A program made the translations under genes and the position numbers. Positions 6,493 through 11,916 of a stretch of DNA of 11,916 bases are shown one piece after another (position 1 is the stretch's first letter; each line of letters opens with the position of its first letter). The DNA is from JAKQHY01 sp034429675 (lineage in GTDB: Bacteria > Chloroflexota > Anaerolineae > B4-G1 > SLSP01), in contig DAOUFX010000536.1 of the NCBI GenBank assembly GCA_034429675.1, positions 1 through 11,916 on the forward strand. The letters run 5' to 3'. The notes below the pieces were generated by a model that saw only the letters and a program-made list of their open reading frames with translations, was not told the DNA's origin and ran no database searches.

Positions 6493-7440
6493 ATGCAGCT
6501 AGGCTCTTATATTCCGTTAGCGCTTAAATCTTTGACCATGGATTGGCCCTACGTTCATATCGGCGGCAAGGTGCGCGAGATGTTCGCTTTGCCGGATCAA
6601 CGCCGGCTGTTGGTGACGACCGATCGCCTCTCGGCTTTCGACCGGATTCTTACGGCGGTACCGTTCAAGGGGCAGGTGCTCAACCAGTTGAGCGCGTTCT
6701 GGTTTGAGCAAACGCGGGACATCGTCGCCAATCACGTTTTGGACGTGCCCGATCCCAACGTGTTGCTGGCCGTGGAGTGCGAGCCGTTTCCCGTAGAGGT
6801 TATCGTGCGTGGTTACATCAGCGGCGTGACCAAGACGGCGCTGTGGTATCGGTATTCCCTCGGCGAGCGCAACATCTACGGCTACGATTTCCCCGACGGC
6901 TTGCAGAAGAACGACGCGCTGCCCGATCCGATCATCACGCCGACGACGAAGGGCGAGCACGACGAGCGCATCACCTGTGCGGAAGTGGTCGAGCGCGGGT
7001 TGCTCGACGCGGATACCTGGGCGCAAGTCCAGGAGGCGGCGTTGGCGATTTTCAAGCGTGGGCAGGAGATCGCGCAGCAGGGTGGGCTGATCCTGGTGGA
7101 CACCAAGTACGAATTCGGGCGCGCGCCCGACGGCCGGGTGATGCTCATTGACGAGGTTCATACTCCCGACAGCAGCCGCTTCTGGGTGGCCGACACCTAC
7201 GCGATGCGTCGCGCCGCCGGCGACGAGCCCGACAATTTCGACAAGGAGTTTCTGCGCTTGTGGTACGCCGAGCGCGGCTATCGCGGCGACGGCGAGCCCC
7301 CGGCGCCCACCGACGAACTGATCGCGCAAGTTAGCGCGCGTTACATTGCCTGCTACAAAAAACTCACCGGGCAGCCGTTTGAACCGGGGGCGTATCCGGC
7401 AGAGGGCCGCATTCTGGATACTCTCAAGCGTTTTCTATGA
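6493..7440 (+). CDS. purC: Phosphoribosylaminoimidazole-succinocarboxamide (SAICAR) synthase, long form
   Basis: ATP-dependent ligation of aspartate to CAIR, giving SAICAR, the step after PurE. It has 315 residues, closer to the yeast-type long PurC (about 300) than to the E. coli form (about 237). Visible family blocks are GGKVREMF near the N-terminus, TTDRLSAFDR, the EVIVRGYISG signature, ITPTTKGEHDE, and LIDEVHTPDSSRFW. The start is ATG 6493, with GGGAGGG 4 nt upstream. Upstream in-frame codons would translate the repeat bracket and are rejected. The stop overlaps the next gene as ATGA, so purC heads a coupled chain of six genes. Confidence 0.95.
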   Translation: MQLGSYIPLALKSLTMDWPYVHIGGKVREMFALPDQRRLLVTTDRLSAFDRILTAVPFKGQVLNQLSAFWFEQTRDIVANHVLDVPDPNVLLAVECEPFPVEVIVRGYISGVTKTALWYRYSLGERNIYGYDFPDGLQKNDALPDPIITPTTKGEHDERITCAEVVERGLLDADTWAQVQEAALAIFKRGQEIAQQGGLILVDTKYEFGRAPDGRVMLIDEVHTPDSSRFWVADTYAMRRAAGDEPDNFDKEFLRLWYAERGYRGDGEPPAPTDELIAQVSARYIACYKKLTGQPFEPGAYPAEGRILDTLKRFL

Positions 7441-7964
7441 TGCTGACGAGCTTTCCTCCTGTCGCCCTTCCTGATGCCCGGGTGCTGATTCTCGGTTCCA
7501 TGCCGGGTGAGCGCTCGTTGGAGCTCCATCAGTATTACGGCCATCCTCAAAATGATTTCTGGCGCGTGCTGGGCGAAATTTGTGGAGCCAGACCGGAGTT
7601 GCCCTATGCCGAACGGCTGGCAAAGCTGACGGCGGCAAAGATTGCGCTGTGGGATGTTTTGCAGCATTGCGAACGCGAGGGAAGTCTGGACAGCGCCATC
7701 GTGCGGGCGACAAAGGCGCCGAATGATTTTGCTGCTTTCTTGCCGGCATGCCCGCTCATCCGGGCGATCTTTTTCAACGGGCAGGAGGCTGAAAGTTCGT
7801 TTTTGAAGTTGGTGAAGCCGAATCTTGCGCCGTCCCTGCTCTCCGGGATCACGTTGGCGCGCTTACCCTCCACCAGCCCTGCCAATCGCATGGCGCGAGC
7901 CGAAAAACTAAAAGCGTGGCGTGCACTTGAGGCGTTTTTGCCCGCCCAACCGGTTCGACCATGA
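7437..7964 (+). CDS. DNA-deoxyinosine (hypoxanthine-DNA) glycosylase, UDG family 6
   Basis: Base-excision repair enzyme of the uracil-DNA glycosylase superfamily that removes hypoxanthine from DNA. It has 175 residues. Family blocks are VLILGSMPGERSL (16-28), YYGHPQNDFWR (33-43) with the likely catalytic Asn39, LWDVLQHCEREGSLDSAI (71-88), FFNG (112-115) and LPSTSPANR (143-151). It starts by an ATGA overlap with purC (ATG 7437; ATG 7440 is an alternative) and ends by an ATGA overlap with the Nudix gene. Linkage to purine synthesis is suggestive because inosine nucleotides are both pathway products and the source of deoxyinosine in DNA, but that link is inferred. Specificity (hypoxanthine rather than uracil) rests on family resemblance. 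Confidence 0.88.
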   Translation: MMLTSFPPVALPDARVLILGSMPGERSLELHQYYGHPQNDFWRVLGEICGARPELPYAERLAKLTAAKIALWDVLQHCEREGSLDSAIVRATKAPNDFAAFLPACPLIRAIFFNGQEAESSFLKLVKPNLAPSLLSGITLARLPSTSPANRMARAEKLKAWRALEAFLPAQPVRP

Positions 7965-8371
7965 CCACTGTAGGCGTCTTTGCCGTCATTTTCGATGCTG
8001 AGGGTCGTATCCTGTGCGTCAGGCGCACTTATGGCCCGCAGAACTGGACCACGCCCGGCGGCCGGATGGAAAAGGGCGAGTCGCCCATTGAGGCGCTGGA
8101 GCGCGAGGTGGAGGAGGAGACCGGTTACGTTGTCGGACCGGGGCGGGTGTTGGGCGTCTATGCGACGCCCTTCAAGGATGACCTGGTTCTGTCTATTGAG
8201 GCAGAGATTTGTGACCATAGGCCCTGGAAACCCAATGCGGAAATCGCCGAAGTGGGGTTTTTTGCCCACGATGCGTTGCCGCAACCGATGAGCCCTTTTA
8301 CCGAGCGCCGGATTCTCGATGCCTTCGAGCGGCGTCTGGGGATTATTCGTGTTCTGAAGGAGGCGACATGA
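7961..8371 (+). CDS. Nudix hydrolase
   Basis: A 136-residue Nudix-fold pyrophosphatase acting on a nucleoside diphosphate linked to X; the substrate is unknown. The complete Nudix box spans 34-56 as Gx5Ex7REVxEETGY, with E52 and E53 the expected metal ligands. N-terminal VGVFAVIFDAEGRILCVRR and the WTTPGGRME lead are typical. It overlaps the glycosylase gene upstream and the PLDc_N gene downstream, both as ATGA. A nucleotide-pool-cleaning role next to a deoxyinosine glycosylase is attractive but unproven; Nudix genes commonly neighbour many unrelated genes. Confidence 0.9.
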   Translation: MTTVGVFAVIFDAEGRILCVRRTYGPQNWTTPGGRMEKGESPIEALEREVEEETGYVVGPGRVLGVYATPFKDDLVLSIEAEICDHRPWKPNAEIAEVGFFAHDALPQPMSPFTERRILDAFERRLGIIRVLKEAT

Positions 8372-8568
8372 CTTTCAACGATTTGATGCCCTATTTGCCC
8401 TTGATTATTCCATTGTTTTTGCTGGATCTGGGCTTGAAAATCGCAGTGTGGATAGATATTTTCAAGCAGCCAAAGCTGCGCGGCCCGAAGTGGATGTGGG
8501 TTTTGATTTCTCTCATTAACTTGATCGGCCCGATCGCCTATTTTGTGGTGGCCCGCGAGGAAGCATGA
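8368..8568 (+). CDS. Small PLDc_N-type membrane protein, YxlE-like
   Basis: A 66-residue protein with two membrane helices (about 9-29 and 43-62) and the short cytoplasmic-type loop DIFKQPKLRGPKW between them, matching the PLDc_N domain found as free-standing small proteins. It carries no phospholipase catalytic motif. In Bacillus subtilis the similar YxlE sits directly before the ABC ATPase YxlF and permease YxlG, and the same order is seen here. It has an ideal ribosome site (AAGGAGG at 8357-8363) inside the Nudix gene and ATGA overlaps at both ends. It is probably an accessory membrane subunit of the transporter. Confidence 0.8.
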   Translation: MTFNDLMPYLPLIIPLFLLDLGLKIAVWIDIFKQPKLRGPKWMWVLISLINLIGPIAYFVVAREEA

Positions 8569-9500
8569 ACGACGCCGCCATCCGTTGCGAGGGCTTGACC
8601 CGCCACTACGGCGATGTGATCGCGCTGCAAGACCTGAATCTCTCCGTGCCTTTCGGCTCGATCTTTGGGTTCTTGGGGCGCAACGGTGCCGGCAAAACGA
8701 CGACTATGCGCATGCTGGTGGGTCTGGGACATCCGACCGCCGGGCGCGCCTGGATCGCTGGAGTGGAGACCACGAACTCGGACAGCCGCGCTCGCGAGAA
8801 GTTCGGTTATCTGCCGCAGGACCCGGCTTTCTATTCGTGGATGACGCCGCGTGAGTATTTGGACTACGCCGGGCGCTTGTTCGGGATGCCCGACGCCGAC
8901 CGTAAACAGCGCATCGCGGAGATTCTGGACATGGTGGGCTTGAAAGAGGCCGCCCGCCGCAAGATCGGCGGGTTCTCCGGCGGGATGCACCAACGTCTGG
9001 GCATCGCTCAGGCCCTTTTGCATCGCCCGCCCGTGCTGCTGCTCGACGAGCCAACCAGCGCGCTCGATCCGGCGGGCCGCTACGAGGTGCTCGATTTGTT
9101 GGATCGGCTGCGCGGCTCCGTCACCGTCTTCTTTTCCACCCACATTCTCGCCGACGTCGAGCGCATCTGCGACACCATCGCCATCATTCACAAGGGCCAA
9201 CTGCTGCTGGTCGCCGGGCGCGATGAGCTGTGGGAACGCTACGCGCTGAACACGGCGGTGTTGGAACTCGACGCGGCCAGTTCGCCGTGGCCGGAGACTT
9301 TGCTGGCGTCGTTGCAGGCGCAACCCTGGGTTATCGGCGTGACGCAGGACGAGGCTGTTTTGCGGGTTGTGGTCAACGACGTGGCGCACGGCAAACAGGC
9401 GCTGCTGCCGCTGATCGTACAGCCGGACCTCATCCTGACCCGCTACGAGTGGGTGCGCCCGACGCTGGAGGAGATTTTCCTGAAGGTGAGCGCGCCATGA
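8565..9500 (+). CDS. ABC transporter ATP-binding protein, YxlF/CcmA type
   Basis: A 311-residue ATPase subunit of an ABC-2-type transporter. It has Walker A GRNGAGKT (38-45), Q-loop YLPQD (82-86), signature FSGGM (137-141, F in place of L), Walker B VLLLDEP (157-163), D-loop SALD (165-168) and H-loop STH (191-193). The C-terminal 80-100 residues form the usual extra domain of this subfamily and end with RYEWVRPTLEEIFLKV. It overlaps the PLDc_N gene before it and the permease fusion after it by 4 nt each, so all three are probably made in fixed ratio. Substrate and direction are unknown; relatives export peptides, antibiotics or lipids, or act in stress responses. Confidence 0.92.
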   Translation: MNDAAIRCEGLTRHYGDVIALQDLNLSVPFGSIFGFLGRNGAGKTTTMRMLVGLGHPTAGRAWIAGVETTNSDSRAREKFGYLPQDPAFYSWMTPREYLDYAGRLFGMPDADRKQRIAEILDMVGLKEAARRKIGGFSGGMHQRLGIAQALLHRPPVLLLDEPTSALDPAGRYEVLDLLDRLRGSVTVFFSTHILADVERICDTIAIIHKGQLLLVAGRDELWERYALNTAVLELDAASSPWPETLLASLQAQPWVIGVTQDEAVLRVVVNDVAHGKQALLPLIVQPDLILTRYEWVRPTLEEIFLKVSAP

Positions 9501-11065
9501 TCATTTTTGTTTACTCTATTGCGATTTTTTTGATGGTGGTGACGCCGGTGGCGGCAGCCGTGCTGTTGCGCCGGCGTTTTACCGTGCCCTGGTTTTTGTT
9601 TCTGGTGGGTGTAGCTACGTTCATCGGTTCACAGATTGTCCACATTCCCCTCAACGAATGGTTGGCCGACTTGGGGTTGCTGCCGAAGGGAGACTTTGGC
9701 GAACTTCCCCTGTGGCGAACGGCGCTGATCGGTGGGATGACGGCCGGTCTCTGCGAAGAACTGTCGCGCGCCGTCGGTTATGCGTTGTTGCGCCGTCGCC
9801 GTCGTTTTGAGGACGGGGTGATGCTCGGCGTCGGTCACGGCGGCATCGAATCCATGGTTTTTGGCGGGGTGCAGCTCGCTGCGGTGGTCACGACTTTGCT
9901 TTCGTTGCAAAGCGCCGACTTGACGACGCTCAATCTTTCCGCCGACCAGATAACGGTGTTGACCCAGCAACTGGACACGCTCAACGGCTCTCCGTTGCTG
10001 GGCTTGCTTCCTTATGTGGAACGTTGCATCGCCATGGTCATTCACGTCGTTTTGTCGTTGCTGGTTTGGCGGGCGTTCGCGAAGAGCAAGTCCTGGTGGT
10101 ACGTCCCCCTGGCGATTTTGTACCATGCTCTGTTTGACGCCGTCGCCGTCTACGTGGCGCAGCAGACCGAATCGGTGGCGCTAGTTTACGGGCTACTCCT
10201 GTTGATTTTGGCGCCGGGGGTCATCTGGGCCTGGCGTGTGGGGCGCAAGGAAGCCGGATCGCGGCCTGCGACGGCGCCGCTGCGCGTCGAGTGGCGCAGT
10301 TTCGTCGCCGCCACCCGCAAGGAGTTGTTGCAGCAATGGCGCACCAGGCGCGTGATCGTCGTGGCGGCGGTTTTTGCCTTCGTCGGGATGTCCTCGCCTC
10401 TTTTCGCCAAGTTCATGCCGGAGATTTTTCGTTCCATCCCCGGCGCCGAGCAGTTCGCCGGGCTGATTCCCGACCCGAGCGTCGCCGACGTGACGACGCA
10501 GTACGTCAAGAACCTCCAACAGTTCGGTTTTATGATTGCGGTGTTGTTGGGGATGGGCGCCATTGCGGGAGAGAAGGAGAAGGGGACGGCGGCGCTCATT
10601 TTGTGCAAGCCGTTGCCGCGCTGGGCTTTCGTGTGCAGCAAGTTTGCGGCGCAGACGTTCGTCTACGTTTTAGGGTTTCTCGTTGCTATGGCGTGCACCT
10701 TCTACTACACGTGGTTTCTCTTCGGCCCGGTGAGTCTTGGTGCGTTTGCGTTCTGCAACCTGCTGCTTTTTGTCTGGCTGATGGCGTTTGTGGCCGTCAC
10801 CCTGACGGGCAGCGCGTTGACGAATTCGCTCGGCGCGGCGGCCGGCGTTGGGCTCGGCGGCTCGGTGTTGTTGATGTTGGCCGGCAGCATCCCCACGCTT
10901 GGCACGATGATGCCGGGCGCGTTGCTGGCCTGGGCCAGCCAGGTCGGGCTGGGCGCCTCGACCGACCCCATCACGGCCAATGGCGGCGCGTTGGTTGCGA
11001 CCATCGTGATTGTCATTCTGTGCGTCATCGGCGCGATGGCTGCCTTTGAGCGGCAGGAATTATAA
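9497..11065 (+). CDS. Fusion of a YhfC-type intramembrane protease-like domain with an ABC-2 permease
   Basis: A 522-residue polytopic membrane protein with two parts. Residues 1 to about 245 resemble the YhfC family, relatives of CPBP intramembrane metalloproteases: EELSR (87-91), HGGIE (114-118) and HALFD (210-214) keep the charged and His positions expected of a metal site, and several hydrophobic helices surround them. Residues about 264-522 resemble the YxlG-type ABC-2 permease: FVAATRKELLQQWRTRR (269-285), then GMGAIAGEKEKGTAALILCKPLPRW (352-376) in the characteristic loop, and five or six helices. A polar linker (250-263) joins them. The reading frame is open throughout and I see no internal ribosome site, so a true fusion is likely. 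ATG 9497 overlaps the ATPase stop. Whether the first domain cleaves anything is unknown. Confidence 0.85.
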   Translation: MIIFVYSIAIFLMVVTPVAAAVLLRRRFTVPWFLFLVGVATFIGSQIVHIPLNEWLADLGLLPKGDFGELPLWRTALIGGMTAGLCEELSRAVGYALLRRRRRFEDGVMLGVGHGGIESMVFGGVQLAAVVTTLLSLQSADLTTLNLSADQITVLTQQLDTLNGSPLLGLLPYVERCIAMVIHVVLSLLVWRAFAKSKSWWYVPLAILYHALFDAVAVYVAQQTESVALVYGLLLLILAPGVIWAWRVGRKEAGSRPATAPLRVEWRSFVAATRKELLQQWRTRRVIVVAAVFAFVGMSSPLFAKFMPEIFRSIPGAEQFAGLIPDPSVADVTTQYVKNLQQFGFMIAVLLGMGAIAGEKEKGTAALILCKPLPRWAFVCSKFAAQTFVYVLGFLVAMACTFYYTWFLFGPVSLGAFAFCNLLLFVWLMAFVAVTLTGSALTNSLGAAAGVGLGGSVLLMLAGSIPTLGTMMPGALLAWASQVGLGASTDPITANGGALVATIVIVILCVIGAMAAFERQEL

Positions 11066-11071
11066 AAGAAC

Positions 11072-11108
11072 GTGTTTTTTCGAGCGAGACACTCGCTCGA
11101 AGAAACAC
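11072..11108 (+). terminator. Strong hairpin after the ABC operon
   Basis: A 17-bp stem (11072-11088 with 11092-11108) and a 3-nt loop ACA lie 6 nt after the permease stop. One position is a G-U pair in RNA, and the GC core is CGAGCGAG/CTCGCTCG. The T-run is inside the left arm (TTTTTT, 11075-11080) and no T-run follows, so it is not a textbook intrinsic terminator for the + strand. It may still end or protect the operon transcript. Confidence 0.55.
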
Positions 11109-11121
11109 ATCCCACATCCGG

Positions 11122-11146
11122 CTAACGGCTAAAAGCTAACGGCTAA
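11122..11146 (+). repeat. Left bracket of purE: CTAACGGCTAAAA units
   Basis: The tandem unit GCTAACGGCTAAA occurs about twice between the hairpin and the purE ribosome site. Its reverse complement, with 21 of 25 positions identical, lies at 11638-11662 across the purE stop codon. Confidence 0.85.
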
Positions 11147-11170
11147 ATGCTATTTTTGAAGGAGCTGATA

Positions 11171-11641
11171 ATGTCAGTGATCTTAATTCTCGGTTCTCCC
11201 GCCGACCGCGAGTTCGCGGCGAAGATTACCTCGGCGTTGGATGGGTACGGCATTGCGCACATCACGCGCATTGCATCGGCGCACAAGACGCCGCGCTATC
11301 TGCTGGACCTGCTGGCCGGGTACGAGGCGGACCCGCAGCCGAAGGTTTACATCACGGTGGCCGGGCGCAGCAATGCCTTGAGCGGGATGGTGGACGCCGC
11401 CGTCGCGGCCCCGGTCATCGCCTGTCCGCCGTACTCGGACCGGTTTGGCGGCGCGGATCTTTACTCGTCGTTGCGGACGCCGTCGGGCGTGGCGCCGGCC
11501 GTGGTGCTGGAGCCGGACAATGCCGCGTTGCTCGCCGCCAAGATTCTCGGCGTGGGCGACGCCTCCCTGCGCGAAGAGGTGCTCGCGACGCAGGAGCAAC
11601 AGCGGCAGCGGCTGCTGGAAGCTGACAAACAGGGCCATTAG
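11171..11641 (+). CDS. purE: AIR carboxylase, class II (animal-type) PurE
   Basis: Converts AIR to CAIR, which PurC then uses. It has 156 residues. GSPADREFA (8-16) and SAHKTP (36-41) mark the PurE fold. The rest follows the class II pattern known from the carboxylase part of animal PAICS: AGRSNALSG (64-72), CPPYSD (85-90) and SSLRTPSG (99-106), instead of the class I GGAAHLPGM and MPGGVPV blocks. Class II enzymes use CO2 directly and need no PurK, which agrees with no purK in this window. ATG 11171 is chosen for AAGGAG 7 nt upstream; an in-frame ATG at 11147 would begin within the repeat. Confidence 0.93.
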   Translation: MSVILILGSPADREFAAKITSALDGYGIAHITRIASAHKTPRYLLDLLAGYEADPQPKVYITVAGRSNALSGMVDAAVAAPVIACPPYSDRFGGADLYSSLRTPSGVAPAVVLEPDNAALLAAKILGVGDASLREEVLATQEQQRQRLLEADKQGH

Positions 11642-11662
11642 CTTTTAGTTTTTAGCGGTTAG
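11638..11662 (+). repeat. Right bracket of purE, inverted copy of 11122-11146
   Basis: A 25-nt T-rich block that contains the purE TAG stop. It matches the reverse complement of the left bracket at 21 of 25 positions. Confidence 0.85.
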
Positions 11663-11756
11663 TCGGAGCTTGAACTCTTAACTTTCAACTTTGTTACTGT
11701 CATAAAGTATTCGCCATAGTTTGTCTCAGCGTACTTGAGCAAGTTCCCCCCCTTTA
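11663..11756. other. Non-coding stretch after purE with a short AACTTT repeat
   Basis: No supported gene. Three heptamers AACTCTT, AACTTTC and AACTTTG lie at 11673-11693, another degenerate short repeat. A C-rich block leads into the array that follows. I see no convincing promoter on either strand. Confidence 0.6.
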
Positions 11757-11916
11757 ATTCCCCCCAATGGGGGGGAGGAAAGACTCTATCGCGTGCATTC
11801 CCCCCCAATGGGGGGAGGAAAGACTCTATCGCGTGCATTCCCCCCCAATGGGGGGGAGGAAAGACTCTATCGCGTGCATTCTCCCCCAATGGGGGGAGGA
11901 AAGACTCTATCGCGCG
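11757..11916. repeat. 40-bp tandem repeat array with internal CCCCCCAATGGGGGG palindrome
   Basis: Four head-to-tail copies start at 11757, 11797, 11837 and 11878 (lengths 40, 40, 41 and at least 39). Each reads ATTC, a C-run, AAT, a G-run, then AGGAAAGACTCTATCGCGTGC. Variation is almost confined to the lengths of the C and G runs and a single T in the last copy. Each copy can form a C6/G6 hairpin. There are no unique spacers, and the array runs off the window end. Confidence 0.95.

Noticed and set aside
10291..11049. Second + strand open frame within the permease half of the fusion
   Set aside because: It is out of frame with the permease, and its product is rich in R, G and H with no membrane segments, so it is a shadow frame.
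11659..11889. Minus-strand open frame across the 40-bp array, with repeated PPHWG
   Set aside because: It is a translation of the tandem repeat and its length simply reflects the repeat. It has no ribosome site or family resemblance.
11757..11916. CRISPR array
   Set aside because: The whole 40-bp unit is repeated with no unique spacers between copies, and no cas genes are present.

Overview
This window looks like a chromosomal segment from a GC-rich bacterium, most probably a member of the Chloroflexota (Anaerolineae-like). That assignment is inferred from protein style and layout: PurS-like domains fused to PurL, a class II (animal-type) PurE, a long PurC, a GxxExxY protein, and many degenerate short-period repeats between genes. 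All supported genes lie on the + strand.

The backbone is de novo purine synthesis. purL (228-3389) and purQ (5150-5956) make FGAM synthase. purC (6493-7440) makes SAICAR. purE (11171-11641) carboxylates AIR. No separate purS is seen, and none should be needed because PurL carries two PurS-like N-terminal domains. No purK is seen, which fits a class II PurE that uses CO2 directly. A near-consensus sigma70-type promoter (TTGACA, 16 nt, TATCAT) precedes purL.

Three sets of other genes interrupt the purine genes. (1) Between purL and purQ lie two coupled genes of unknown function (3397-4121), a small two-helix membrane protein (4156-4455) and an AAC(6')-like GNAT acetyltransferase (4507-5070). 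The first three are visibly poorer in GC than the pur genes. (2) Between purQ and purC lies an AT-richer GxxExxY (PD-(D/E)XK-type) gene bracketed by inverted 9-nt repeats. (3) After purC runs an unbroken chain of genes joined by 4-nt ATGA overlaps: a deoxyinosine DNA glycosylase, a Nudix hydrolase, a PLDc_N-type small membrane protein, an ABC ATPase, and a protein fusing a YhfC-type intramembrane-protease-like domain to an ABC-2 permease. The last three resemble the Bacillus YxlE-YxlF-YxlG set, with the permease carrying an extra domain.

The intergenic DNA is unusual. It holds several unrelated families of 7-9 nt degenerate repeats, often as inverted pairs: telomere-like CCCTAA/CCCTCAA at 1-144, GTGAAAC at 5068-5130, CGGATTTTA around the GxxExxY gene, and CTAACGGCTAAAA around purE. 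Three of these begin on or across the stop codon of the preceding gene. The window ends inside a 40-bp tandem array (11757-11916). The best candidates for something undescribed are the YhfC-permease fusion in its coupled operon, the stop-codon-anchored inverted repeats that bracket single genes, and the two-gene unknown module at 3397-4121.
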